A DNA stretch of 37,063 nucleotides from Dehalococcoidia bacterium (GCA_007118095.1 SKSF01000116.1:1-37063); one strand, 5' to 3'; positions 1 to 8,148 are shown, counted from the first letter of the stretch. Program-made: numbers and translations. Notes: generated by a model not told the origin, from the sequence alone.

Positions 1-68
1 CAATGCGATGCAAGTCACGCCGCGGCGCCAGTCACCGCGTCCCTGACCCCTCGAAGAGCATTCGGATA

Positions 69-88
69 AATGTGACATGGGTCACATT
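69..88. promoter_or_regulatory. Perfect Crp/Fnr-type dyad upstream of the stress gene
   Basis: The arms AATGTGAC and GTCACATT are perfect inverted repeats around ATGG. The core fits TGTGA-N6-TCACA, the consensus for Crp-family dimers. Its centre is about 190 nt before the universal stress start codon. Related dyads stand before the cupin/multicopper oxidase pair and before the cupredoxin gene. That it binds a regulator is inference; no Crp-family gene is in the window. Confidence 0.6.
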
Positions 89-175
89 GGTTCTCTTGCC
101 CCGCAATGATCCTGAAGGACAGGCACAGGGCGGAACGTTCAGCTCACCCTCACCCCACCGCCCTGTGAAGCCCGG

Positions 176-241
176 CCGGCCGTTCCTGGCGTTGCGGCCA
201 AACGGCCGGGTCTTCAGCGCCGTCGCCCGCCCCGGCGGGCG
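176..241 (+). promoter_or_regulatory. Two strong hairpins in the leader of the stress gene
   Basis: Bases 176-184 (CCGGCCGTT) pair with 201-209 (AACGGCCGG). Bases 224-231 (CGCCCGCC) pair perfectly with 234-241 (GGCGGGCG) across a two-base gap. The second hairpin ends 14 nt before the GGAGG at 256-260. If transcription starts near the dyad at 69-88, both lie in the 5' leader. They could stabilise or attenuate the messenger, or terminate an upstream transcript; there is no T-run after either. Confidence 0.4.
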
Positions 242-267
242 GCGGCGGGAACCACGGAGGTTCGGTC

Positions 268-792
268 ATGCGGGTCCTGGTAGCAATCGATCGCAGCGAC
301 ATCGGAGAGTCGGCCCTGGCCGCCCTGTCCGAATGGGTTCAGTCCAGCGGCGCGGACGTCTGTCTCTTGCATGTTGTGCATCCGCGCGAGGTTCACGAGA
401 CCGCTCAGGCGAGCAAGTACGCGCATGCCCTCACCCCCGCGGCGAGTTACACGGGCCAGATGCTCCCCTTCTCGGCCCGGTCGGATAAGCTCGCCGAGAA
501 CCGGTCCCAGGCCCTCGCGCGTCTGCGCGAAGAGCGCCGCGATTTCCTGCGGGAACGGGTCCGGGAGCATTTCCCGGGCGGCGAGCACACCACGATCGTC
601 GAAATGTCGGAGGACATCCCGCACACCATCATCGAAATGGCCGCGCAGGTGCAGGCCGACTTCATTGCGATGGCCACACACGGCCGCGGGCCCCTCGGGC
701 AGGCGCTCCTTGGCAGCGTCGCAGAGCGGGTTGTGCGTGAGGCCCCGGTGCCCGTGCTCCTGGTTGGACCACATATGCGCGAAGCCGCATGA
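268..792 (+). CDS. Universal stress protein (UspA family)
   Basis: This 174-residue protein is a single-domain Usp fold, a cytosolic nucleotide-binding stress protein. The N-terminus MRVLVAIDRS supplies strand 1 and the usual Asp (D8). Near the C-terminus, THGRGPLGQALLGS (137-150) followed by VPVLLVG is the ATP-loop signature of the form G-x2-G-x9-G-S. The first Gly of that loop is Ala here, a common variant, so ATP binding is likely but not certain. An insert around residues 45-90, rich in Ala and Arg, makes it longer than the usual 140-150 residues. GGAGG at 256-260 with 7-nt spacing fixes the start. A 13-bp terminator hairpin follows, so it is probably monocistronic. A perfect Crp/Fnr-like dyad lies upstream, consistent with stress- or oxygen-linked control, which is inference. 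Confidence 0.93.
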   Translation: MRVLVAIDRSDIGESALAALSEWVQSSGADVCLLHVVHPREVHETAQASKYAHALTPAASYTGQMLPFSARSDKLAENRSQALARLREERRDFLRERVREHFPGGEHTTIVEMSEDIPHTIIEMAAQVQADFIAMATHGRGPLGQALLGSVAERVVREAPVPVLLVGPHMREAA

Positions 793-808
793 GGACATCC
801 CCCTCAAA

Positions 809-838
809 GCGATGCCCCGGCATTTGCCGGGGCATCGC
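809..838 (+). terminator. Rho-independent-type terminator after the stress gene
   Basis: A perfect 13-bp stem (GCGATGCCCCGGC / GCCGGGGCATCGC) encloses an ATTT loop, 17 nt after the stress-gene stop codon. The T-tract is poor (GCCGTTTC), as often in high-GC genomes. Confidence 0.8.
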
Positions 839-966
839 GCCGTTTCAGGACGGGATCAACTCTGCTCCCGATCCTCATTCGGATTCGTCCCGTCACTCCG
901 CCGGACGAGCGCGCCACGCGACCACGGCGTCCCCCAAATGGTTGTTTGCGAAAGTGCTGCCTGTTG

Positions 967-1233
967 TTACTCGCCGACCCGGAGTTCGATCTCGTGGTCG
1001 CGTGCAGCCTGTGCCACCTTTTCCCAGTACTCATCGATCGCCCGCAACGCATCCGCCGGGAAGGAATCAAGCAGGAAGTGGTTGTCAACAGCACACGAGC
1101 TGCAGCTTCGCACCGGGCTCCACTCCTGGCGAAGCCGGTGCTCCTGCAGTACGTCATAGAGCGTCACCCGGTACCGACCGCCACAGTTGTGGCATGGCCG
1201 TTCGACGAACGCCTGGTTGAGGATGCTTTCCAT
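967..1233 (-). CDS. Small zinc-ribbon protein, unknown function
   Basis: An 88-residue protein with two Cys pairs, CHNC near residue 14 and CSSC near residue 44, spaced as in a zinc ribbon. The second half (ALRAIDEYWEKVAQAARDHE) looks like one amphipathic helix, and the protein ends in ELRVGE. I recognise no named family. The upstream cupin stop and this start overlap as TGATG (TGA 1235-1233, ATG 1233-1231), so translation is almost certainly coupled and the two products probably act together. No terminator is obvious downstream, where it converges on the stress gene. A metal-dependent or redox-sensing partner of the cupin is possible, but this is speculation. Confidence 0.8.
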   Translation of the reverse strand: MESILNQAFVERPCHNCGGRYRVTLYDVLQEHRLRQEWSPVRSCSSCAVDNHFLLDSFPADALRAIDEYWEKVAQAARDHEIELRVGE

Positions 1234-1610
1234 CAGTCCGCGCCACCCGTCACGGTCAGCAACACGACGGATTCCGCCGTCGCCTCGTGCCGGTGCGGCA
1301 CATTCGGCTGCAACATTACGATTTGTCCGGGTCCCATGTCTGTACCGGAGCTGCCCGCCTGCAGGCGGATGCCGCCCCGCAGAACCTGCACGATCACGAC
1401 GCCAGGTGCGGTATGCTCTTCAAGCACATCCCCTTCCTTCATCGCCATCAGGATCAGCGAAACGCCGGACTCCCGCGCAATGTTCTCGGTCTTGCGCTGG
1501 GACCCGGGCAGCTCTTGCAGTAACCGGTCGGCTGTAGCCTCCAGGTCGATGTGGTGTACGGGAGCCGGGTGCGGGTAGTCACCCGTTGGTTCGCGTGTCG
1601 TATCAGGCAT
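1233..1610 (-). CDS. Cupin-domain protein
   Basis: A 125-residue single-domain cupin. The first 40 residues are a charged leader. The beta-barrel then shows LEEHTAPGVVIVQVLRGG, with a His for cupin motif 1, and PNVPHRHEA for motif 2, so a metal site is plausible although motif 1 is degenerate. Family members of this kind usually lack a known reaction. Many sit beside DUF2249 proteins in Fnr-controlled, nitrogen-oxide-linked clusters (family knowledge, not shown here). AAGGAG at 1619-1624 with 8-nt spacing sets the start. It is the first gene of a two-gene operon with the zinc-ribbon protein. The Crp/Fnr-like dyad at 1777-1792 is centred about 175 nt upstream, close to the distance seen for the stress gene. 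Confidence 0.87.
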   Translation of the reverse strand: MPDTTREPTGDYPHPAPVHHIDLEATADRLLQELPGSQRKTENIARESGVSLILMAMKEGDVLEEHTAPGVVIVQVLRGGIRLQAGSSGTDMGPGQIVMLQPNVPHRHEATAESVVLLTVTGGAD

Positions 1611-2069
1611 CTCGAAATCTCCTTGCCGGGCCTCCAGCGTCCTGGCAACGCCAGCGCGGGATTGGGCCAGTACCCACCATTATCGCCTGTTTCAACAGGC
1701 ACAAGGAACGGTCGAATGGCCGCGCGTAACCGGCCTGGCCGGCCACTCGATCCTCCCATGTTTGCGCTGTCTCGTTCGTGACTTTTGTCACGGCTTCCGC
1801 CCGGCTCCCCCCCGACCATGGACGTATAACGACGGAGAGAGCCGCCAGGAAATGCAGAGACGAACACACGCAACTCACAGCAGAACGCAAGGGACGATAG
1901 GCCCACTGGTCCGGGCCCAACGGCCGTCCCGGTATGCATGCTTCCAGCGGCACACACAACCCGGGCAGTTACGCCCAAATGGTCCGTTAAACGACCAGCC
2001 ATTCGCCCGTAGGGCACAACACCACAACGCTCAAACTGAAGGATGCAACGCCCGATGAAGGAGAACACC
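1611..2069. other. Divergent control region between cupin and multicopper oxidase
   Basis: This 459-base stretch holds no convincing gene. It contains the cupin ribosome site (1619-1624), the dyad at 1777-1792, and an imperfect inverted repeat TGGTC-N8-GACCA at 1980-1997, 73 nt before the multicopper oxidase start. It also holds AAGGAG at 2058-2063 for that gene. Open frames here have no ribosome site and no recognisable product. Confidence 0.6.
1777..1792. promoter_or_regulatory. Crp/Fnr-like dyad between cupin and multicopper oxidase genes
   Basis: CGTGAC-TTTT-GTCACG is a perfect inverted repeat with the same GTGAC-N4-GTCAC core as the site at 69-88. It lies between divergent genes, nearer to the cupin, and could serve either direction. 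Confidence 0.55.
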
Positions 2070-3152
2070 ATGACCCAGAAGCCAGTAACGCCGCAGATCG
2101 GCCGCAGGGGATTCCTGCGCAAGGCAGGGCTTTTCGGTGCATCCATTCCGGTGCTCGGTGGTGCCGTCGCCGCCGCCTGCTCGAGCGACGACGACAACGC
2201 GCAGCAGAACGGTAATGGTAATGCCAGCGAGAACGGCGACGACAATGGCGATAACGGCCGCCCCGGCTACCAGCAGATGGACGACCACCATCGAAAAGGG
2301 GTCGAGCTGTTCTTCGAAAACCAGGAAAACCCCATCACCAGCGGCCAGGGCAATGTCCCACTCGAATACCGCATGGAGGACGGTGTCAAGGTCTTCGACC
2401 TCACCGTCGACGAATTCGAATGGGAAGTCACGCCCGACCGCACCGAGATTGCCCGCGGGTACAACCAGATGCTCCCGGGCCCGGTCATCCGCGTCACCGA
2501 GGGCGACAACGTCCGCATCAACGTGACGAACAACCTCCCCGACGAGAGCACAGCCGTCCACTGGCATGGCCTCGTGCTCCCGTTCGAAATGGATGGGGTG
2601 CCGTACCTCACCCAGGACCCGATTACCCCCGGCGAGACCTTCGTCTACGAGTTCCCCATCCGGAACACCGGGACGCACATGTATCACTCGCACCACAACG
2701 CGCTCGACCAGGTCAACCGCGGCCTCCTTGGCGCCTTCATCGTCGACCCGGCCGACCCGGCCGACTACCCGGAGTACGACCATGAGTTCATTGTCGTGCT
2801 GAACGACTCCTCTCACGGGTTCACCATCAATGGGAAAGGCTTCCCGGCGACCGAGGCCTACTTCGTGAAGCGGGGTGACCGCGTCATCTTCCGGTTCATG
2901 AACGAGGGGCTCATGCATCACCCGATGCATCTCCACGGCATGCCGATGGAAGTCTTCGCCCGCGACGGCTATCCGATGAACCCGCCCCAGAAGATGGACA
3001 ACCTGGACATCGCGCCTGGCAGTCGCTTCGACGCCCTGGTCGAGGCCACCGAACCCGGCGTCTGGGCGTTCCACTGCCATGTCCTCTCCCATGCCGAGGG
3101 CTCCGATGGCATGCACGGCATGGTTTCCGCACTCGTCGTCGAAGACGACTGA
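2070..3152 (+). CDS. Exported multicopper oxidase (laccase-like), Tat lipoprotein
   Basis: This 360-residue enzyme should oxidise phenols or metal ions with reduction of O2 to water, outside the membrane. Residues 11-37 form a twin-arginine signal (GRRGFLRKAG) ending in VAAAC, a probable lipid-attachment Cys (C37). An Asp/Asn/Gly-rich linker follows (38-64). All four copper motifs are present: HWHG (164-167), HSHH (206-209), HPMHLH (284-289) and HCHVLSH (335-341). A Met at 348 is a possible type-1 axial ligand, two residues further out than usual. The length suits a two-domain oxidase. I chose the ATG at 2070 because AAGGAG at 2058-2063 sits 6 nt before it; the upstream ATGs at 2043 and 2055 lack a site. 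A terminator hairpin follows. The cupredoxin near 28 kb, with a similar linker, may be an electron partner (inference). Confidence 0.93.
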   Translation: MTQKPVTPQIGRRGFLRKAGLFGASIPVLGGAVAAACSSDDDNAQQNGNGNASENGDDNGDNGRPGYQQMDDHHRKGVELFFENQENPITSGQGNVPLEYRMEDGVKVFDLTVDEFEWEVTPDRTEIARGYNQMLPGPVIRVTEGDNVRINVTNNLPDESTAVHWHGLVLPFEMDGVPYLTQDPITPGETFVYEFPIRNTGTHMYHSHHNALDQVNRGLLGAFIVDPADPADYPEYDHEFIVVLNDSSHGFTINGKGFPATEAYFVKRGDRVIFRFMNEGLMHHPMHLHGMPMEVFARDGYPMNPPQKMDNLDIAPGSRFDALVEATEPGVWAFHCHVLSHAEGSDGMHGMVSALVVEDD

Positions 3153-3176
3153 CACCACCACGACAGCAATGTGAAC

Positions 3177-3205
3177 GAGGGAGGGCGTCATTGACGCCCT
3201 TCCTC
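3177..3205 (+). terminator. Terminator after the multicopper oxidase gene
   Basis: GAGGGAGGGCGTC pairs with GACGCCCTTCCTC (13 bp with one G-T wobble) around an ATT loop, followed by TTCGTTGCTT. It begins 25 nt after the stop codon. Confidence 0.8.
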
Positions 3206-3271
3206 TTCGTTGCTTGAACTCCCGGGTCACACAGGCCGAGCGCGTGCTACGGTGAACGCGGACAGCGAACC

Positions 3272-3703
3272 ATGCGGATCGCCTTCGATACAAACCTGCT
3301 CGTCGCCGCCCTGGTCAACCCCTCCGGGGCATCCGCCTCGATCGTGGAACGATGGCGGCGTGGCGAGCTCATCTTCGTCGCCTCGCGTGCGACCCTCCGC
3401 GAGGCCGAGCAAGTGCTGGGCGGTGGCTGGGTTGCGCGCGTGGCCAGCGGAGGGGCACGCGCGCAGCTCGTCCGTGACCTCTTCGAGAACACCGAACAGG
3501 TCGACGCACCCAGGATCGCCAGCCTCCCGCCCCTCAAAGACGCGGGCGACCGGCGCCTCGTCGAAGCGGCGGTCGCCGGCAACGCTGCCTACCTCGTGAC
3601 GTCAGACCGCGAAGTACTGCTCCGGCGCGGTCATGACTCCGTCGAGTTCATCACTCCCGACCAGCTCATCTCGTTGCTCAAGAAGCGCCGATCTGGCAGC
3701 TAG
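3272..3703 (+). CDS. PIN-domain protein (putative toxin-type RNase)
   Basis: A 143-residue PIN domain of the kind annotated as toxin component, PIN family (COG1569-like). PIN toxins cut RNA using a cluster of acidic residues. Here these would be D6 (RIAFDTNLLVAAL), a Glu in REAEQ (44 or 46), D93 (DRRLVEAAV) and D112 (LVTSDREVL), in the expected order. No antitoxin precedes it: only 119 nt and a terminator separate it from the multicopper oxidase. It may therefore be a solitary PIN protein or part of a separated pair. Its stop codon interlocks with that of the convergent hydrolase gene in the sequence CTAG. No clear ribosome site precedes the ATG, so start confidence is lower than identity. 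Confidence 0.85.
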   Translation: MRIAFDTNLLVAALVNPSGASASIVERWRRGELIFVASRATLREAEQVLGGGWVARVASGGARAQLVRDLFENTEQVDAPRIASLPPLKDAGDRRLVEAAVAGNAAYLVTSDREVLLRRGHDSVEFITPDQLISLLKKRRSGS

Positions 3704-4539
3704 GCCGGCTCCCACTTGAAACCGGACTCGACACGCCGCACATGCCCGGTCGTAAGGATGGGCCAGTGGCCGCCTGTTACCAGCGCCTGCCGGTCGGCTG
3801 CCAGGTTCGCCAGCTTCCCGCGCGATGCCACCGACGCCTCCGGGTCGATATCGACCGCGGGGATCCAGTCATGATGCTCGAACTGCAGCGGGTGATGCGC
3901 CGCGTCCCCGGTAATCACCAGGTGCTCGCCACCCGAAGCCACCATCACCGAGCAGTGCCCCGGCGTGTGCCCCGGTGTCGGGATCATCGTCACCGATGGG
4001 GTCACCGTCTGTTCGCCGTCGATGGGCGAGAGCCGGTTGCCCTGCTGGAGCGCCGCGACCACCCGTTTCGCCGTTCGCGTGAACTGGCTCTCCTCGCTCC
4101 CCATGAAGTGGTCCACGTCCTTTTGATGCACGTACACCGTCGCGTTCGGGAAGCTCAGCTCGCCCTCGCCCGGCAGGTCCAGGTCCCAGCCACAATGGTC
4201 CGGGTGCAGGTGCGTGTGGACGACCGCCGTGATCTCGCCAGCGTCGACGCCAAGGTCGCGCAATCGCGCCGGCAGTTCGCCACCGCCCGGCGCGCCGGTT
4301 TGGCTCCCCGCGGTGCCAAAACCGGAGTCCACAAGCACCACCCCGGTACCCGAGCGGATGAGAAACGTCCCGAAGTTGAAGGGGATCGGGTCGTCTGGCT
4401 TCGTCAGCCCCAGTGCGCGCGTCCACCCTTCCGCGTCAAAGTCGCGGAAGAACGAGCTCATGTCGCGGTCCGGCGCGCCGTCGCTCAACGCCGCGATCTC
4501 CGCGTTGCCTACCGTGAAGGTCTCCATTAGCCGGGACAT
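3700..4539 (-). CDS. Metallo-beta-lactamase-fold hydrolase (lactonase/OPHC2-like)
   Basis: A 279-residue MBL-fold enzyme. The metal signature HTHLHPDH (108-115) gives the HxHxDH ligands. A further His in TPGHTPGH (191 or 195) and D212 in GDAAHH complete a two-metal site. The N-terminal ALSDGAPDRD and the overall size resemble MBL hydrolases related to quorum-quenching lactonases and the phosphotriesterase OPHC2, but the substrate cannot be read from sequence. No signal peptide is visible, so it is cytosolic. The frame extends 13 codons further, but a GGGAGGG just upstream of 4539 favours this ATG. The gene is convergent with the PIN gene and overlaps its stop. It is divergent from the CE1758-like oxidoreductase gene, with about 130 nt between them. 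Confidence 0.88.
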   Translation of the reverse strand: MSRLMETFTVGNAEIAALSDGAPDRDMSSFFRDFDAEGWTRALGLTKPDDPIPFNFGTFLIRSGTGVVLVDSGFGTAGSQTGAPGGGELPARLRDLGVDAGEITAVVHTHLHPDHCGWDLDLPGEGELSFPNATVYVHQKDVDHFMGSEESQFTRTAKRVVAALQQGNRLSPIDGEQTVTPSVTMIPTPGHTPGHCSVMVASGGEHLVITGDAAHHPLQFEHHDWIPAVDIDPEASVASRGKLANLAADRQALVTGGHWPILTTGHVRRVESGFKWEPA

Positions 4540-4673
4540 CGCAATCCCTCCCGCTACGTTTTCGCAGCACTCTAGCACTTCGCTGGCCCGGTAGAGTCGG
4601 CGCCGGGGCCGTGTGTGGTCGTTTAATGTGCCGCCACGGCCCCGGCTGGGACAATGAATGGAGGAGGAAGACC

Positions 4674-5777
4674 ATGCAATTCGGCATCTTTTCCGTCGGC
4701 GACGTCACCCGCGATCCCACGACCGGCCGGACGCCCACTGAGGCGGAGCGCATCCAGGCGATGCTCAAGATTGCCCTGAAGGTCGAGGAAGTCGGCCTCG
4801 ATGTCTTCGCAACCGGCGAACACCACAACCCGCCCTTTGTCCCTTCCTCGCCGACGACCATGCTCGGCTATATTGCCGCGCGCACGGAGCGCATCATCCT
4901 CTCCACCGCCACCACGCTCATCACCACCAACGACCCGGTGAAGATCGCCGAAGACTACGCGATGCTGCAGCACCTTGCCGGCGGCCGCGTGGACCTCATG
5001 ATGGGCCGGGGCAACACCGCTCCCGTCTACCCCTGGTTCGGGCAGGATATCCGCCAGGGAGTGCCGCTCGCGCTTGAAAACTACGCGCTCCTCCACCGGC
5101 TCTGGCGCGAAGAAGACGTGAATTGGAGCGGCAAGTTCCGCACGCCCCTCCAGCACTTTACCTCCACGCCGCGCCCGCTTGATGGCATCCCGCCGTTCGT
5201 CTGGCACGGCTCCATCCGCACCCAGGAGATCGCCGAGCAGGCGGCTTACTATGGCGACGGTTTCTTCCACAACAACATCTTCTGGAACATCGAACACGTC
5301 CAGCGCATGGTCGACCTCTACCGCGAGCGCTTCGAATATCACGGCCACGGGAGCGCCGATCAGGCCATCGTCGGCCTCGGCGGCCAGGTCTTCGTCCGGC
5401 CGAAGGCCGAGGACGCCATCCGCGAATTCCGCCCATACTTCAACCACGCACCCGTCTATGGCGGTGGCCCGCCGCTCGAAGACTACATGCGCAACACGCC
5501 CCTCACCGTCGGCAGTCCCGACCAGGTGATTGAGCGCTACGCCTCCATGCGCGACTACGTCGGCGACTACCAGCGGCAGCTCTTCCTGGTCGACCACGCC
5601 GGGCTGCAGCTCGAAACCGTGCTCGAACAGGTTGAGTACCTCGGGTACGAAATCGTCCCCGCGCTCCGCAAGATCATGGCCGAGGGTCGGCCGGCCCACG
5701 TCCCGGAAGCGCCGACGCACGAATCGCTCAAAGGGAAGGCCAGGCCGGCTGTTGCTGACGCCGTGGTCGGCGTGTAG
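4674..5777 (+). CDS. LLM-class flavin oxidoreductase, CE1758 family
   Basis: A 367-residue luciferase-like (beta/alpha)8-barrel oxidoreductase. The start MQFGIFSVGD and the blocks FATGEHHNPPF, ILSTATTLITTNDP, RVDLMMGRGN and PPFVWHGSIRT match the CE1758 family of FMN-dependent monooxygenase-like proteins. The usual partner there is a CE1759-family FMN reductase encoded next door; none is present in this window, so reduced flavin must come from elsewhere. The substrate is unknown. GGAGGAGG at 4660-4667 sits just ahead of the ATG at 4674, which rules out the upstream in-frame ATG at 4611. The gene converges with the NHL gene, with only 10 nt between stop codons and no clear terminator. Confidence 0.92.
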   Translation: MQFGIFSVGDVTRDPTTGRTPTEAERIQAMLKIALKVEEVGLDVFATGEHHNPPFVPSSPTTMLGYIAARTERIILSTATTLITTNDPVKIAEDYAMLQHLAGGRVDLMMGRGNTAPVYPWFGQDIRQGVPLALENYALLHRLWREEDVNWSGKFRTPLQHFTSTPRPLDGIPPFVWHGSIRTQEIAEQAAYYGDGFFHNNIFWNIEHVQRMVDLYRERFEYHGHGSADQAIVGLGGQVFVRPKAEDAIREFRPYFNHAPVYGGGPPLEDYMRNTPLTVGSPDQVIERYASMRDYVGDYQRQLFLVDHAGLQLETVLEQVEYLGYEIVPALRKIMAEGRPAHVPEAPTHESLKGKARPAVADAVVGV

Positions 5778-5787
5778 CGCCCGGCTG

Positions 5788-7041
5788 TTATTCGGGCGGG
5801 CGGCCGGCGAAGATCTCGATGCCGGCCTCGCCTAGCCGGATAACCCTCCCGTTGCCGTTCTCTACAATCAGTACCTGTCCGCCCACCAGGATCACCATCT
5901 CCGGATCGTCGATCGCCGCGACATCGGTCGGCGTTCCGGGGGCTGCAAGTCCCGGCCGACCTGTCCCGATGAGCCCCTGGATGGTCCCATCCGGGAGGAG
6001 CTTGCGGATCGCATGGTTGTGCTCGTCACCGATGAAGACGGTACCGGAATCGTCGACAAACAGCGCCTGCGGTGTATCGAGCAGTGCTTCAACCGCGGGA
6101 CCACCGTCGCCCGCGTATCCGAGTTCGCCGGTCCCCGCGATGGTCGTGATGCTGCCATCGTGTTCCACGCGGCGTATCACGTGGTTAAAACTGTCCGCGA
6201 TGAGCAACCGCTGCTGCTCGTCTACGGCGACCCCGTATGGCCAGTGGAGATCTGCACGAAGTGCCGGGCCCCCGTCCCCCGTATAGCCCGGGTTGCCGGA
6301 ACCCACGACGGTATCGATGGTCCCATCGGTACGGATAACGCGGATTCGGTGGTTTCCGAAGTCAGCGACATAGAGATTCCCCGCCGCGTCGAAACGCACA
6401 TCATATGGCGCATTGAGCTGTGCCTGCCGTGCAGCCCCCCCATCGCCGCTGAACCCACGCGTGCCGTTGCCCGCTACCCGCTCAAGCGATCCGTCATGGT
6501 TGACGCGGAGCACGGCATCGCTGTACGAATCCGCGATATGCAGCCGCCCGTCCCCGTCGATGGTCATCCCCTCCGGCGACCCCAGTGCTACCTTGCGGGC
6601 GTCCGGGCCGTCATGCGCGCGCCCGCGTCTCCCCGTCCCGGCGAGATGCTCCGCCTGTCCTGCCGGCGTTATACGCCAGACCATGCGGCCTGCCGTACCT
6701 GCCCCCCGGTCAGCGAGATAGACGTTGCCCTGTGCATCCGCGGTCATTCCCGACGGATAGACGAGTGCCAGGTTGGAAGCTGGGCCACCGTTACCTGCTT
6801 CGGCCGGGCTCAGCGGCGGGTTACGCAGCTCCAGAAGCGTCCACCGGAGCGGGGCGGCCACGGGAGCCTCTTCGCGCAACCAGTAGGTGAAGCGCCCCCG
6901 TCCGTCCGCGCCTGCAAACATCGCCGCAGCGAGGGATAGGAGCACCACGACGGCAACCGGTGCAGCGGCCGCCACGAGGAGCCGTCGCGACACCGTCATC
7001 GGTCTTTTCGTTGTGCCTGGGCTATCCGTAGACGTGGTCAT
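5788..7041 (-). CDS. Membrane-anchored NHL-repeat beta-propeller protein
   Basis: A 417-residue protein with a short cytosolic N-terminus, one membrane helix (about 20-43, LLVAAAAPVAVVVLL) and an exported domain made of six NHL blades. The repeats share the pattern L-x-x-P-x-G/D-hydrophobic-x-x-D-x-x-G-x-hydrophobic-x-hydrophobic-A-D-x-x-N-H-x-I-R, for instance NLYVADFGNHRIRVI. Linkers of the type GNGTRGFSGDGGPA join the blades. Such propellers bind ligands or partners rather than catalyse; the ligand is unknown. The downstream ATG at 6996 (MTVSRRLL) is an alternative start, and neither has a strong ribosome site. It is divergent from the SAM hydrolase gene, sharing a 255-nt upstream region. 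Confidence 0.88.
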   Translation of the reverse strand: MTTSTDSPGTTKRPMTVSRRLLVAAAAPVAVVVLLSLAAAMFAGADGRGRFTYWLREEAPVAAPLRWTLLELRNPPLSPAEAGNGGPASNLALVYPSGMTADAQGNVYLADRGAGTAGRMVWRITPAGQAEHLAGTGRRGRAHDGPDARKVALGSPEGMTIDGDGRLHIADSYSDAVLRVNHDGSLERVAGNGTRGFSGDGGAARQAQLNAPYDVRFDAAGNLYVADFGNHRIRVIRTDGTIDTVVGSGNPGYTGDGGPALRADLHWPYGVAVDEQQRLLIADSFNHVIRRVEHDGSITTIAGTGELGYAGDGGPAVEALLDTPQALFVDDSGTVFIGDEHNHAIRKLLPDGTIQGLIGTGRPGLAAPGTPTDVAAIDDPEMVILVGGQVLIVENGNGRVIRLGEAGIEIFAGRPPE

Positions 7042-7296
7042 GAAGCCAAGGAGACCGCCCGTACGTTGATATCTTGTCGATACCCTGTCTGATCATCGGT
7101 TGGGACGTGCCGGCGGCGTGGCGCAATGGTGCAGCGCGCACACGAGAAGGGGACAGTGAGTCGCGGCCGAGACGGACCAATTTATTCCTCACGTGGCACA
7201 CGCCGCCGGGTATCGGCGGATTCTCCATGGCGATGAATCACAGGGCTGCGCCCCACCTGACACCGGCGTGGACGTCGGCGGCGGTATCCTGACGCT

Positions 7297-8085
7297 ATGC
7301 CCCCGCTCATCACGCTCACCACCGACTTCGGGATGCGCGACCCATATGTCGCCGCCATGAAGGGTGTTCTTGCTTCACGCTGCCCCGGCGCCGCGGTTGT
7401 CGACCTCTCCCATGACATCGCTCCCCATGACGTCCTTGGGGGAGCGCTCTTTCTCGCCGCGTCGCTCCCGTACTTCCCCTCTGGCACGGTGCACGTCGCG
7501 GTAGTGGACCCCGGCGTCGGCAGCGACCGCCCCGAAATCGCGGCCCGGTGGCAGGAACAGTACCTGGTGATGCCCGACAACGGTCTCGCGACCCTCCTCT
7601 GGCGGGAATGTCCGCCGGATGCCGTCCATACGATTACCACTGCCTCACCGCCCGGCAGCGAAGTCAGCCCGACGTTCCACGGCCGCGACATCTTCGCGCC
7701 CGCGGCGGCAGCCCTGGCCAGCGGGACGCCGCTTGAAGGCCTTGGCCCGGCTGCGGCCGCCCCGGTAGAGCTCCACTTTCCGCACCCGCGCTTCGAAGGT
7801 ACCCGCGTCCACGGTGCAGTCGTCCATATCGACCACTTCGGCAACGCCACCACGAATATTCCGCGGTCGCTCCTGCCCGCCGGGGCCGTCCGCGTGTCTG
7901 CTGCCGGGCGCGATATCGGGCCGGTGCGCCGGACCTACGCCGACGTCTCCCCGGGCGAGCCGCTGGCATTGATTGGTAGCAGCGGCTACCTGGAGATCGC
8001 GGTCAACCAGGTGAGCGCTGCCGCGCAGCTCGGTCTCGAGCGCGGGACCGAGGTCACCGTTGCCCGGGCTGACAGCCCTGGTTGA
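7297..8085 (+). CDS. SAM hydroxide adenosyltransferase (DUF62 family)
   Basis: A 262-residue member of the DUF62/fluorinase-like family, which in most bacteria splits S-adenosylmethionine to adenosine and methionine with a water-derived hydroxide. ITLTTDFGMRDPYVAAMKG opens the N-terminal domain. The Asp-Arg-His triad is D71 (VVDPGVGSDR), R78 and H128 (TFHGRDIF). VHIDHFGNATTNI and LIGSSGYLEIAVN mark the C-terminal beta domain. The chlorinase/fluorinase-specific loop is absent, so halogenation is not expected. It is cytosolic. The gene appears monocistronic, divergent from the NHL gene. The ATG has no strong Shine-Dalgarno, but the protein begins exactly where the family does. Confidence 0.94.
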   Translation: MPPLITLTTDFGMRDPYVAAMKGVLASRCPGAAVVDLSHDIAPHDVLGGALFLAASLPYFPSGTVHVAVVDPGVGSDRPEIAARWQEQYLVMPDNGLATLLWRECPPDAVHTITTASPPGSEVSPTFHGRDIFAPAAAALASGTPLEGLGPAAAAPVELHFPHPRFEGTRVHGAVVHIDHFGNATTNIPRSLLPAGAVRVSAAGRDIGPVRRTYADVSPGEPLALIGSSGYLEIAVNQVSAAAQLGLERGTEVTVARADSPG

Positions 8086-8148
8086 GCACGAGCCGAAACG
8101 TTTCTCCATGAGCCTGCAATCGAGCGGCGCTCCCGGCAATGCGCCTGT

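Noticed and set aside
3-488. 161-residue plus-strand frame at the left edge
   Set aside because: It runs through the control region and into the stress gene in another frame, and its composition is Arg/Pro-rich without family signs.
2031-3293. 420-residue minus-strand frame opposite the multicopper oxidase
   Set aside because: It mirrors a gene with all copper motifs. Its product is Val/Arg/Asp-rich with no family signature, typical of the shadow of a high-GC gene.
3272-3703. Complete toxin-antitoxin module at the PIN gene
   Set aside because: No antitoxin-like frame lies in the 119-nt upstream gap or downstream, so only a solitary PIN protein is claimed.
7112-7190. tRNA-like stretch with TGGCGCAATGG (A-box-like) and a GCGC/GCGC D-arm
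   Set aside because: No anticodon stem, T-arm (GGTTC) or matching acceptor stem can be formed.
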